DNA of 64,000 bases, taken from NCBI GenBank assembly GCA_902778135.1, contig CACYWP010000003.1:62001-126000 (forward strand), written 5' to 3'. This stretch comes from an uncultured Coriobacteriaceae bacterium (GTDB lineage Bacteria; Actinomycetota; Coriobacteriia; Coriobacteriales; Atopobiaceae). The notes under the pieces were generated by a model. It was not told the DNA's origin. It was given only the letters and a program-made list of their open reading frames with translations, and did not search any database. The position numbers and the translations under genes were made by a program. Shown here one piece after another: positions 27,632-36,306 of this stretch (the first letter of the stretch is position 1; every line of letters starts with the position of its first letter).

Positions 27632-28879
27632 ATGCCCCTATCGCTGACCAACCGCTGTGCCCCCGACATCCCCTGCGCGCTCTCGCCCCAGACCGCCACC
27701 CTGGTCGCACGGGCCCGCTCGGACGGCAAGCCCAGCCCCTTCGCGACCCCCGACATCGCCGCCCTGCGGCGCGACCCCACCCATGACGTGGGCACGTCCC
27801 TGCGCCCCTCCTTCGTCCGCGACACCGAGAAGATCCTGCACATCCCCGCCTACAACCGCATGAACGGCAAGACGCAGGTCTTCTCCTTCCGCGCGAACGA
27901 CGACCTGTGCCGCCGTGGCCTGCACGTCCAGCTGGTGGCGCGCGTCGCCCGCGACATCGGGCGAGCCCTGGGGCTCAACCTCGACCTCATCGAGGCCATC
28001 GCGCTGGGTCACGACATCGGCCACACGCCCTTCGGGCATGCGGGCGAGCGGTTCCTGAACGACATCTATCACCGCCGCACCGGACGCTGGTTCTTCCACA
28101 ACGTGCAGAGCGTGCGCGTGCTGGACGTCCTCTACGGGCGCAACATCTCGCTCCAGACGCTCGACGGGGTCATCTGCCACAACGGCGAGTTCGAGCAGCA
28201 GCGCTTCGAGACCAGTGGCCTTGCGGGGTTCGACGAGTTCGACCGCGTGGTCGCCGGTTGCTGGGAGCGGGGCGACGACGCGATCGGGCGCCTGCGCCCC
28301 ATGACGCTGGAGGGCTGCGTCATGCGCGTCTCGGACATCATCGCCTACGTGGGGAAGGACCGCCAGGATGCCATTCGCGCGGGCATCTGCGACGAGGACA
28401 GCTTCGACGACGGGCTGGGCGGGGCATACAACAGCTGGGCGCTCGCGGCGTTCACCGCGGACATCATCGAGCACAGCCTGGGCAAGGACCACCTGGAGAT
28501 GAGCGAGGCGGGCTTCGCGGAGATGCGGCGCGCCAAGCGCGAGAACTACGAGAAGATCTACGGTGCCAGCGAGGTCAACGGCGAGTTCCCCGAGGCGGTC
28601 GCCACCCTGTTCGCCCTGCTCTACGACCATGAGCTGGAGGTGCTCCGTCGCGGGGACCAGGATGCGGCGATCTTCCGCCACCACATCGAGCCGCTCTCGC
28701 GCCACCTCTCCCACTATGGCTGCGGCTACGCATGGGAGGACGACCCCGACCAGTGCGTCTGCGACTTCATCAGCGCGATGACCGACGACTACTTCATGGC
28801 CACCTGCGAGGAGCTCTTCGAGGAGGCTAGGTCGCTGTTCCCGCGCAGGTCCTACTTTGAGGGGTCGGTTCGGGCCTAG
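27632..28879 (+). CDS. dGTP triphosphohydrolase-like HD domain protein
   Basis: 415-residue HD-superfamily phosphohydrolase. The sequence LHVQLVARVARDI and the ALGHDIGHTPFGHAGE motif supply the H..HD metal ligands; a later conserved aspartate lies in RVSDIIAYVGKD. The family removes triphosphate from dGTP or related dNTPs. Length is close to that of the shorter dgt-like proteins. Start ATG preceded by GAGGAGG. The gene runs toward element B and the convergent GNAT gene. Confidence 0.87.
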   Translation: MPLSLTNRCAPDIPCALSPQTATLVARARSDGKPSPFATPDIAALRRDPTHDVGTSLRPSFVRDTEKILHIPAYNRMNGKTQVFSFRANDDLCRRGLHVQLVARVARDIGRALGLNLDLIEAIALGHDIGHTPFGHAGERFLNDIYHRRTGRWFFHNVQSVRVLDVLYGRNISLQTLDGVICHNGEFEQQRFETSGLAGFDEFDRVVAGCWERGDDAIGRLRPMTLEGCVMRVSDIIAYVGKDRQDAIRAGICDEDSFDDGLGGAYNSWALAAFTADIIEHSLGKDHLEMSEAGFAEMRRAKRENYEKIYGASEVNGEFPEAVATLFALLYDHELEVLRRGDQDAAIFRHHIEPLSRHLSHYGCGYAWEDDPDQCVCDFISAMTDDYFMATCEELFEEARSLFPRRSYFEGSVRA

Positions 28880-28916
28880 CGCACGGCGGAGCCCATCGCA
28901 CATGGCACGCGCATGG

Positions 28917-29077
28917 CTTGTCTGCGTTTTGAAAAGCAGACCTATCGCCGCTACGCAGAGAATGCCCTAGTCTGCGCAGCCGTGAACGCAGACAACGCAA
29001 ACCGGTGCTCGGGGGACGCGCAAAACGCAGACAAAAGCGCCTGCTCTGGCGAATCCGCCGAGAAGAGCGCAGACTAC
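28917..29077 (+). repeat. Five-box intergenic element, copy B
   Basis: 161-bp element between the convergent dGTPase-like and GNAT genes; its last 4 bp overlap the GNAT stop region. Boxes: CTTGTCTGCG at 28917, CTAGTCTGCG at 28967, CGCAGACAAC at 28987, CGCAGACAAA at 29026 and CGCAGACTAC at 29068. Spacing is 50, 20, 39 and 42 bp, the same as copy A. A related CGCAGAGAAT sits at 28954, matching the extra box of copy A. Only one box is exact, so this is the most diverged copy. Confidence 0.85.
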
Positions 29078-29832
29078 CCTGCCACTGCGTCCCAGTCCCG
29101 TGGCATCAACCCCACGTGGTCGGGTGAGGGGCTGCAGCGCATCCCCAGGCTGCGTTGCAGCGCCAGCGACCCGTCGTTTCCCGCAAAGACCTGGCACCAG
29201 GGCATCCATCCCTGGCGCAGGTGCTCGGCCATCTTCGCAGACTGCAGCGCACGGGCCCATCCCTGGCGACGATAGGCGGGAAACACCTCCAGCATGCCTA
29301 TGGCACCTTCGGCGTGCTCGCCGACGAAGCCCACCAGCCGGCCCCGTTCGTCAAACCCTCCCAACAGGCGCCCCTCGCCCAGCATCCTCAGGTAGTCCTC
29401 GCGCTCGTAGAACTCGGGATGGCTGTAGCCAGAGATCACCTGATCGACATGGCGCACGTCCAGCTTCCGGATGTCGCGTCCCTCGAAACCCACGGGGGCG
29501 TCCGTCCCCTCGTACCAGCAGACGTGGTAGGAGGGGTCATAGGCGACGAGGTCCAGGGCCTGCTCGGCGACGGGGACCAGGTCACGCCTGGACAGCTCGA
29601 TGTAGCCGGGATGCGCGACGTGACGGATTGCCCAGGCACCCTCCTCCGCATCTGACGCCCAGAGCGTCTGGGCCTCACCGTCGCGCGAGGCGACCAGCAC
29701 GGCCCCGACGGAGGCATGACGCACGGCCATGACCGAGCGCCTCAGGGACTCCAGCACCGGCAATGCGTGCGCAATGTCGGCACGCATCGCCCCTATGACG
29801 TCGTCTGGCAGCGCGGACGCCAGGGCCGCCAT
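29074..29832 (-). CDS. GNAT family N-acetyltransferase
   Basis: 252 residues. The N-terminal half (1-130) is poorly conserved. The C-terminal half has the GNAT acetyl-CoA signature GMLEVFPAYRRQGWARALQSAKMAEH (motif A, split around residues 185-210) and a final FAGNDGSLALQRSLGMR. The ATG follows the stop of the ATP-grasp gene with no gap (TAGATG), so the two are translationally coupled and probably act on one pathway. The substrate is unknown. Confidence 0.82.
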   Translation of the reverse strand: MAALASALPDDVIGAMRADIAHALPVLESLRRSVMAVRHASVGAVLVASRDGEAQTLWASDAEEGAWAIRHVAHPGYIELSRRDLVPVAEQALDLVAYDPSYHVCWYEGTDAPVGFEGRDIRKLDVRHVDQVISGYSHPEFYEREDYLRMLGEGRLLGGFDERGRLVGFVGEHAEGAIGMLEVFPAYRRQGWARALQSAKMAEHLRQGWMPWCQVFAGNDGSLALQRSLGMRCSPSPDHVGLMPRDWDAVAG

Positions 29833-31203
29833 CTAGCTGCGCACCACCAGGCAGCCCATTGCCAGGCGGTCCTTCCAGGCGGCGATCGTGTCGCCCGTGC
29901 CGCAGATGGCGCGCACGCCGCCCAGCCTGCCCTCGAACAGGTACAGGCCGAGCATGACGTTCATGTCCTTGGTGGCGCAGGGCCCGTCCTCGCCCACGGC
30001 GCCGGACACGACCTTCAGCGTCTGCTTGGGCACGAGCTCCTGGACGGCGTCGTGGCGCTTGATGCTCTTGATCAACCGGTTGCGCCAGGCCGACTTGGCC
30101 ATGTCGACGCCCGCGTAGGCCTCATGCGTCGCCCCGCCGTCGGCGCACTTCAGCACCCATTTCTCCTGGTCATAGAAGTCCGAGATGTCGGAGGCGGGAG
30201 TGATGACGCTCGTCTTGGTGATGTGCGCGTCGATGAAGTCGACCTCGTCGTGGGTCAGCAGGTTGCGGCACTCCTTGGTGCGCAGCAGCTGGAGGAACGA
30301 CTTGGTGCAGCAGGGCCAGGAGCGATACCCACCGACCGTGCAGACCAGGCCGCGACGGGTGGCGGACAGCAGCGTGTTGATGCCCTCGCTCTTGCGGGCA
30401 ACCGCCTCGTCAGCCGTCGCACGCAGCCACACGCAGGTGATGGGACCCTGGTTGTCGACCAGCTGCTCGATGTTGCCGACGCGCTCGACGCGCAGCTCGC
30501 TGGGATCGGTCGCATGCGCGTAGCAGCCCTTCTCGCTGAGGCGCCCGACGAAGTACTCGGTCTCCGCCGCACGGACGGACCCGGCGAAGTCGACCACGGC
30601 GATGGAGGGGTGGATGGGATGGTTGCGTCCCTCACGGGCGTTTGCCCAGTTGCTGTAGGTCTCCAGCAGCGCATCGACGCAACCGTCCACCGTGTCGAAG
30701 GTCTCGATGTTGGGGTGGCTCTCGGCGAAGGAGCGGAAGGCGCCCATCTGCTGGACCGCACGGGTGACGGAGACGTTCTCGACCATGCCGTCAAGACCAC
30801 CGGTCACGATGCCGCAGATCTTGAAGTCGGCCTTCTTGCGGTCGTAGAACAGGTCGATGCGCGCGAGGGGCACGGCCTTGCGACAGCCCGTCGGCACCAT
30901 CGTCATGCGCTCCACCTCGGGGTTGAGGGAGAGCAGCGGGCGGAAGCTGCGGTCGCGCTGGTACTTGGCCATGATCTTCTCCATGATGGAGGCCATGGTC
31001 GAGGCGGTCTGCTCGAAGGTCTCCAGCATCCCCTCGTCGATGAAGTACGGCGTGGCAGCCCATCCGGTCGACTTGCTGCTGATGCCGGCAACCGTCGAGG
31101 TCAGATACTGCTCGGCGGAGGCGCGCCCCTCCAGGTCGCCGTCGAGCTTCTTGAGCGCCCTGAGATACGCGGTGTCGCACGCCGTGGCCGTCTGCTTTGC
31201 CAT
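29833..31203 (-). CDS. ATP-grasp superfamily protein (circularly permuted ATP-grasp / glutathionylspermidine-synthase-like)
   Basis: 456 residues. The C-terminal part (from about 330) has the nucleotide-binding pattern of circularly permuted ATP-grasp proteins: KWVLKCADGGATHEAYAG, then QELVPKQTLKVV, then a final acidic/aromatic MLGLYLFEGRLGGVRAICG. A mid-section VVDFAGSVRAAETEYFVGRL resembles the pre-ATP-grasp region. Such enzymes form amide or peptide bonds; the substrate cannot be named. Start ATG with GGAAAGGA upstream. Coupled with the downstream GNAT gene and preceded by an SGNH hydrolase on the same strand. Family level call only. Confidence 0.65.
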   Translation of the reverse strand: MAKQTATACDTAYLRALKKLDGDLEGRASAEQYLTSTVAGISSKSTGWAATPYFIDEGMLETFEQTASTMASIMEKIMAKYQRDRSFRPLLSLNPEVERMTMVPTGCRKAVPLARIDLFYDRKKADFKICGIVTGGLDGMVENVSVTRAVQQMGAFRSFAESHPNIETFDTVDGCVDALLETYSNWANAREGRNHPIHPSIAVVDFAGSVRAAETEYFVGRLSEKGCYAHATDPSELRVERVGNIEQLVDNQGPITCVWLRATADEAVARKSEGINTLLSATRRGLVCTVGGYRSWPCCTKSFLQLLRTKECRNLLTHDEVDFIDAHITKTSVITPASDISDFYDQEKWVLKCADGGATHEAYAGVDMAKSAWRNRLIKSIKRHDAVQELVPKQTLKVVSGAVGEDGPCATKDMNVMLGLYLFEGRLGGVRAICGTGDTIAAWKDRLAMGCLVVRS

Positions 31204-31309
31204 AACGAGTCCTTTCCAAGAGCCAGGTGACAGGACACATGGTAACCGACCATGGCGCCCTGCGGGTTCACGTGAGCGGCGGACAGGCCCGCTGCCCGCA
31301 CGCTCCATC

Positions 31310-32593
31310 CTATCCCGTCTGGGTCTGGTGTTGGGAACCCTTGTCGATAAACTCTCCGAACGGCAACGCCATCGTGTCGTTGGGCTCGGGCAGGAGCGCC
31401 GTCTCCTTCTTGCGGGACGGGCGCTTCTTGCGCCGCTTGCCTACCGAGGAGGGCTTCAGCCCCGGGACGCGCATGACTGCGTTCAGGCGCGTGGCAACCT
31501 GGCGGCAGCCGCGCTCGTTGGGATGCTCGTAGCCATCGGCCAGCAGCTCCGCATCGTGCTCCATCAGCTCCAGCCCGTCCACCAAGGCCATCTGGTCATG
31601 GGTGCCCACCTGGGCCGCTATGAGCGAGGGCACCTGCTCGTGGCAGCTCATCGCATGCGAGGGAGAGGTCTCCTCGTCGTGCCACAGGGGCGTCAGGACA
31701 TGGGTCGGCACCTTTGGCCAGAGACGCGCCACGTCGCTCAGGTAGGAGCGGATGTCCGCCGACACGCGACGGGGCACGCAGGGCTCGTAGCGGTAGTTCT
31801 GCCCGAAGGCAATCACGATGCGGGCGGGATCGACCGACCCCGCCAGGCCAAAGAGCGAGCCCGGCTGGAACACCTGGCCACCAACCCCTTGGTTGACCAG
31901 GTCCAAGCCCAGCCGCCCTGCCAGCAGCGCGGGCCAGCTGTACGCCGGGTCCCCCGCGACGAAGCCCTGGGCGATCGAGTCGCCCAGCACCAGGAGCTGC
32001 TTGCGATGCGCGACGGGGCGGATGAAGCTGCCGTCGCATATGACGTCACGCACCACAGACCCACGCAGCGTCGGCAGCCAGATGCGCACGTGATGCGTGC
32101 GACCCATGCCGGGCAGTGGTTGCAGACCCAGCTCGTCCTCGGCGTCATGTCCGGCAAGCCCCACCACGACCAGGCCCTCCCCAGGCGCGGGCATGCCCAG
32201 GTCCTCGTGGCGACGGCCATCGATGTCAGCGGAGAGGCCATCATGCGGCCGCTCCCCCGCGGGGTCGCCCCGGTCGATGTCATCCAGCACCGCACGCGTG
32301 CCCTTGGGCTCGACGTCGGGCACCACCTCCAGCGCCACCTCGCGCGCGTCGGTCTCGAACTCGACGCAGACCCCCGCCGTGGTACGTGCCATCTGACGGA
32401 AGAGTCCCGGGTGCCATGCCTGGCAGCTGCCCAGGGCCCGCAGCTGCTCCTCGGAGAAGCGCAGCGGTCTCACCCAGCGAGAGTCCTGCTCGACGGCGCC
32501 GACTATCCCATGCAGCAGACCTGCGGCCGGCGCGCTGGCCAACCGCTCGCGCGCCCGTTCGTCCGCTATGTCGTGCACAAGGCCCATTGGCAT
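31310..32593 (-). CDS. SGNH/GDSL hydrolase family protein
   Basis: 427 residues with an N-terminal beta-rich domain (about 1-225) and a C-terminal SGNH hydrolase domain. The nucleophile is in VLGDSIAQGF, the block III Asn in FGQNYRYE, and the catalytic Asp/His pair in EHPNERG. No signal peptide is evident. A basic tail (KRRKKRPSRKK) follows. Such enzymes deacylate sugars or lipids. The ATG (MPMGLV) was chosen because a TACAAT -10-like site lies upstream of it, inside any longer reading. It is followed on the same strand by the ATP-grasp and GNAT genes. Confidence 0.8.
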   Translation of the reverse strand: MPMGLVHDIADERARERLASAPAAGLLHGIVGAVEQDSRWVRPLRFSEEQLRALGSCQAWHPGLFRQMARTTAGVCVEFETDAREVALEVVPDVEPKGTRAVLDDIDRGDPAGERPHDGLSADIDGRRHEDLGMPAPGEGLVVVGLAGHDAEDELGLQPLPGMGRTHHVRIWLPTLRGSVVRDVICDGSFIRPVAHRKQLLVLGDSIAQGFVAGDPAYSWPALLAGRLGLDLVNQGVGGQVFQPGSLFGLAGSVDPARIVIAFGQNYRYEPCVPRRVSADIRSYLSDVARLWPKVPTHVLTPLWHDEETSPSHAMSCHEQVPSLIAAQVGTHDQMALVDGLELMEHDAELLADGYEHPNERGCRQVATRLNAVMRVPGLKPSSVGKRRKKRPSRKKETALLPEPNDTMALPFGEFIDKGSQHQTQTG

Positions 32594-32810
32594 CGCTTCG
32601 CCCGTATCGAATCGTTGGTGATAGCCCTTTATTGTAGCGAAGGTGCCCGGATCCTGCCCGTCGAGCCATAGGACATGACACGTCACCACTGCCCACGGCC
32701 CGCGACACGGACGGCCGCGTTTCCCTTGTGTGCCGTACGCATGGCATTTCGGCTATGCTAGTAGGCGTTTTGAGACCGCGCATCGAACCGTTCTAAGGGG
32801 ACGTCTCACC

Positions 32811-33410
32811 ATGGCCAGGACACTCTACCTGCTGCGTCACGGACAGACCATGTTCAACACCCGCGGCCTCGTACAGGGCTGGTGCGACTCCCCCCTCACC
32901 GAGCTGGGACGACGCCAGGCGGAGCTGGCTCGCGACTGGTTCGACGAGCAGGGCATACGCTTCGACCATGCCTACTCCTCCCCGGCGGAGCGCGCCTGCG
33001 ACACCGTCGAGATCGTGACGCGCGGCAAGCTGGCCTACGAGCGGACCCGTGGCCTGAAGGAGTTCCACTACGGGGCCATTGAGGGCAACAGCTACCAGCT
33101 GGTGCTGCCCGGCACCTACAACCCCTACGGCGACTTCCTCGTCCCCTTTGGCGGCAGCTCCGAGGACGAGGTCATCGAGCGGATGCGCACCACGCTCGCC
33201 GAGATCATGGAGCGACCCGACCACCACAGCGTCCTGGCGGTCAGCCACGGCGCCTGCACCCGCGCCTTCATCAGCTCGTGCGACGCGACCAGCGACCTGC
33301 ATGTGCCCAACCGCGTCGCCCCGAACTGCTCGGTACACGTGCTGCGCTACGAGAACGGGGCCTTCAACCTGGTGGAACGGTTCATCCCCGACGAGAGCAA
33401 GCTGCGGTAG
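32811..33410 (+). CDS. Histidine phosphatase family protein (phosphoglycerate mutase-like)
   Basis: 199 residues. The catalytic LLRHGQTMFN is at 7-16, with R/H pairs in YSSPAERACDT and SHGACTR. Conserved Glu is in LKEFHYGAIEG. The fold covers phosphatases and cofactor-dependent mutases; the size and motif fit the phosphatase branch. Start ATG with AAGGGG 10 bp before it. It faces the convergent metallophosphatase gene across a long palindrome. Confidence 0.88.
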   Translation: MARTLYLLRHGQTMFNTRGLVQGWCDSPLTELGRRQAELARDWFDEQGIRFDHAYSSPAERACDTVEIVTRGKLAYERTRGLKEFHYGAIEGNSYQLVLPGTYNPYGDFLVPFGGSSEDEVIERMRTTLAEIMERPDHHSVLAVSHGACTRAFISSCDATSDLHVPNRVAPNCSVHVLRYENGAFNLVERFIPDESKLR

Positions 33411-33412
33411 GA

Positions 33413-33612
33413 GACCCCGCGACCCGACCCGGCAGGAGGGCGGGCGGAACGAAGACACACTACGCAAGTGCGTTCGCGCGCCCGTGGCCAGCAGCTGCGG
33501 AATCGCTCGCTCACGCTCGCTAGGTCCTCGCTTACGCTGACCGCAGGCGCGCGAACCGCTTCGTGTACGTCTTCTTACCGCCCGCCCTCCTGCCGGGTCG
33601 GGTCGCGGGGTC
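33413..33612. repeat. 200-bp palindromic element with perfect 35-bp arms
   Basis: The left arm (33413-33447) and right arm (33578-33612) are exact reverse complements over 35 bp. Inside them the next about 35 bp also pair imperfectly (GTTCGCGCGCC and GGCGCGCGAAC are shared). The whole gap between two convergent genes is taken up, and the right arm overlaps the last gene's stop codon by 2 bp. It could fold into one long hairpin on either strand and act as a bidirectional terminator. No transposase reading frame or target duplication was seen. Confidence 0.85.
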
Positions 33613-34417
33613 ACTCGCCTTCGAGAACGGGCTCGTAGATCTCCTCGCCGTCGTCCAGGCGCAGCATCAGCAGCTGACCGAATCCCGCGCCGCCGGCGCA
33701 TCCGCAGTCTATGTCCCACCTGTCGGCGACTCCTCCGGTCGCCTCGCAGGCCCCGACACGCACCATGCGGCACAGGCCGTTCGAGCCTCGGGAGGAGCGG
33801 TCAGGCCGGTCAGCCATGCCATCCAGGTAGAGCGTGGGAGTGTGTCCCGCGATGACGATGACGCCCTCCCCCCGGTCGTCGACCAAGCCCGTGGGGACGC
33901 CCCAGAAGTCCTCGCGAATCCATAGCAGGTCGTCGCGGTACTGGTGTCCCATCATCTCGTCAATCGCGTCCTCGTCCCACACCTCGGCGGGTGCGAGGGC
34001 GATGCGCGTGGGATCGATGCCCGCATGGACCAGCAGGTAGCGCCTGCCATTCACCTCGGTCTGGGTGTACAGGGGCAGCGTGAACAGCCATTGGGCCAGC
34101 TCGACGCGCTCGTCGGCGGGCAGGGCACGCAGGCCTGTCTGGGTGGGGGCAGAGCCATTGATCGCCCAGTTCAAGGCGCCAGACGGGTCGTCGGGGTCGG
34201 CATAGTAGGACAGCATCAGGTCCTCGTGGTTGCCCATCAGGACGACGGAGTTGGGCAGGTCGTGGCAGCAGCGCACCACCGACATCGGGTCGGGCCCACG
34301 GTCGATCATGTCGCCCAGCATGAAGATGCGGTCCTCGGAGCTTGGCGAGACCCGTGATAGCAGCCTGTCAAGGGTACCGAAGTGCCCATGGACGTCGGAG
34401 AACACATACGTTGCCAT
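33611..34417 (-). CDS. Metallophosphoesterase (calcineurin-like, PrpE/ApaH type)
   Basis: 268 residues. Metal ligands appear in FSDVHG, GDMIDRGPD, MGNHE and, near the end, IAGHTP; a further His is in LVHAGID. This is the serine/threonine-phosphatase-like bacterial branch. The ATG at 34417 (MATYVF) was preferred because the family begins there; an in-frame ATG 27 bp upstream is possible. It ends inside the 35-bp inverted repeat arm. Confidence 0.88.
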   Translation of the reverse strand: MATYVFSDVHGHFGTLDRLLSRVSPSSEDRIFMLGDMIDRGPDPMSVVRCCHDLPNSVVLMGNHEDLMLSYYADPDDPSGALNWAINGSAPTQTGLRALPADERVELAQWLFTLPLYTQTEVNGRRYLLVHAGIDPTRIALAPAEVWDEDAIDEMMGHQYRDDLLWIREDFWGVPTGLVDDRGEGVIVIAGHTPTLYLDGMADRPDRSSRGSNGLCRMVRVGACEATGGVADRWDIDCGCAGGAGFGQLLMLRLDDGEEIYEPVLEGE

Positions 34418-34488
34418 GTCGCCCGTTACCTTTCCGTCGAGCATGCAGACACCTGCGAGACAGGATAGCCCAACTCGCGCGTGCCCGC

Positions 34489-35013
34489 CTACCTGCGCCG
34501 TCCGCCGGCCGCATGGCGGTGCAACGCCTTGCGGCGCGCCGCCAGCTTCCAGGGGGATGGCACGCCCACCTCGCGCAGCCTGCCACCCGTCCGCCGTTCC
34601 GCCATGCGCACCTCGTGCTCGATGTCGCGCATGGTCGGATCAAGCCGGTCGCCCTTCAGGCGGCACTCCCACGCGACGAGCACCGTCCACCCCGCATCCA
34701 GCAGCTCCCGCTGGTCGCGCGCGTCGCGGCTGCGATTGCGCGCGAACTTCTCGGACCAGAAGGCGACGTTGGACTTGGGCATGGGCAGGGCGCAGTGCGG
34801 GCAGCGATGCCAGTAGCAGCCGTTGACGAAGACCGCCACCTTGCGCCCCGGATAGCACACGTCCGGCTTTCCCGGCGCCTTCTTCCAGTGCAGGCGATAC
34901 CCCGGCAGCCCGGCCTCGCGCAGCTTCTGGCGCACCAGCAGCTCGGGCTTGGTGTTCTTAGACCGGTTGGCCTGCATCACGTGACGCGTGGCGATGCTCA
35001 CCTCGTGGGGCAT
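34489..35013 (-). CDS. vsr: Very short patch repair endonuclease Vsr
   Basis: 174-residue mismatch endonuclease that nicks next to T-G mismatches arising from 5-methylcytosine deamination. The core is KPDVCYPGRKVAVFVNGCYWHRCPHC, read in pieces around residues 49-75, with the catalytic Asp in KPDV and the structural zinc Cys/His cluster in GCYWHRCPHC; RNRSRDARDQ follows. A basic tail of about 20 residues follows the fold. No cytosine methyltransferase gene adjoins it. It starts 4 bp after the phospholipase-C-like gene, so they share a transcript. Confidence 0.93.
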   Translation of the reverse strand: MPHEVSIATRHVMQANRSKNTKPELLVRQKLREAGLPGYRLHWKKAPGKPDVCYPGRKVAVFVNGCYWHRCPHCALPMPKSNVAFWSEKFARNRSRDARDQRELLDAGWTVLVAWECRLKGDRLDPTMRDIEHEVRMAERRTGGRLREVGVPSPWKLAARRKALHRHAAGGRRR

Positions 35014-35017
35014 GGTC

Positions 35018-35989
35018 CTACTCGCTCGGCTCTTCCGTCAGGTCGGGGTCGACCGGGCAGCCCGAGAAGTTCAGGTTGTCGGTTAGCTGCTCGGCGGCTG
35101 CCTCGTCGAAGTCGCTGGACAGGAACAGCGCCTCGGCATCGAACACCTTGCCCAGCGCCTCCTCGTAGAGGTCCCAGAAGCTCTCGGTCGACACCGCTCC
35201 GGTGAAGGGGTTGGTCCACTCGCCGTGCTCCTGGTTTGCGAAGGACGAGCCGGCAGAGGCACGGTCACGGTGAGACATCGCCCTGACCAGCGAATAGCGC
35301 GTATGGCGCACCGAGCGGTCGACCACCGACAGGGTCTTGCTAAGCTTCTCGCTCGGGGACCAGAACGCGCGCTGCAGGATGCGGAACGACTTGACCGCGC
35401 GCGTGTAGGTGTCCAGCTCGAGGGTACGGCTGTAGGTCCACAGGTTCATGTAGAAGAAGAGCTTGTCGATGATGGCCAGCATCGCGTCGGAGCCGCGCAG
35501 CACCTCGCGGTAGGGGCGGTAGGTCGCGATCGTCTCGTGGCGCCTGTCGTAGAGCACCATCTCGTCCAGGTCGCGCTCGATCTCGGCGTGCACGATCGAG
35601 CCGTCGGAGCGGTCGAGGTTCTCGATGCCGGCGTCGCAGATGGCGTACTCCTTGGCGAAGATCAGGGGGTGAGCCGCACTGTCCAGCAGGTAGTGGCAGA
35701 GGAACCCCGCCGCGTAGGCCTCGCCGACCGGCCGCTCGGCCTTGGTCAGCATGGAGAGGGCATCGTGCATCGAAGCCAGCAGCTTTGCCGGGCGTGCATG
35801 GTGCATAAGGTCGCCCACGCGGCTCTGCTTTGAGATGCGCGGCTCGATGATCAGGTAAAACAGCGGGTCGGGACCCTGGTTGCCCAGCATGAAGGCATCA
35901 TGGGCGTCCTTGGAGATGAGGTTCACCTGCGCGGAGACCGTGTCAATGGCATCGCGTCCGAAGAAGTCGTGCGTCAGAATCGCTGGCAT
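35018..35989 (-). CDS. Zinc-dependent phospholipase C family protein
   Basis: 323 residues. The start MPAILTHDFFGRDAID, the GNQGPDPLFY motif, the DLMHHAR stretch and the FLCHYLLDSAAHPLI sequence supply the Trp/His/Asp zinc ligands of the Zn_dep_PLPC (PF00882) family. No signal peptide is seen, so the protein is probably cytoplasmic, as in many family members of unknown substrate. Start ATG with AAAGGA; the longer frame upstream lacks a site. It is transcribed with vsr. Confidence 0.85.
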   Translation of the reverse strand: MPAILTHDFFGRDAIDTVSAQVNLISKDAHDAFMLGNQGPDPLFYLIIEPRISKQSRVGDLMHHARPAKLLASMHDALSMLTKAERPVGEAYAAGFLCHYLLDSAAHPLIFAKEYAICDAGIENLDRSDGSIVHAEIERDLDEMVLYDRRHETIATYRPYREVLRGSDAMLAIIDKLFFYMNLWTYSRTLELDTYTRAVKSFRILQRAFWSPSEKLSKTLSVVDRSVRHTRYSLVRAMSHRDRASAGSSFANQEHGEWTNPFTGAVSTESFWDLYEEALGKVFDAEALFLSSDFDEAAAEQLTDNLNFSGCPVDPDLTEEPSE

Positions 35990-36306
35990 CTGCTGTCCTT
36001 TCACACCGTGGGGCGATATGCCCCTAGCCTGTTGAGCGTACCGCAAGCGAACAGCCTTGCCCAGTTCGAAGTCGCGAAGGGACGTCCTTGCACAGACGGA
36101 CGGGCGCGCGACGCCGGGGTTGCGGACACCTTGTGATGGTCACGGAGCGTCCGCCGATATGCGCGGCGCACATGCCGGGACACCACGCCGAATCTTTATG
36201 CACCCTTGGCAGGTGCGTTCGGCCATCGGGCGAGACGCTTGCTATCCTGATGTGGTCACGTGGCCAGGTGGCCACGAGCGCCAAAAGCACGTCGCAAGGG
36301 GGACCT
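35990..36306. other. 317-bp non-coding interval between divergent genes
   Basis: It lies between the phospholipase-C-like gene (leftward) and the MFS gene (rightward). No convincing reading frame, RNA gene or strong hairpin was seen. A TATCCT at 36243-36248 is a possible -10 for the MFS gene, without a clear -35. Confidence 0.4.

Noticed and set aside
29833-31203. Circular permutation of the ATP-grasp protein as a new observation
   Set aside because: Circularly permuted ATP-grasp proteins are an established family, so the arrangement is expected if the family call is right.
33413-33612. Insertion sequence
   Set aside because: The 130 bp between the arms have no credible reading frame, and the flanks show no target duplication. 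Kept only as a palindromic element.
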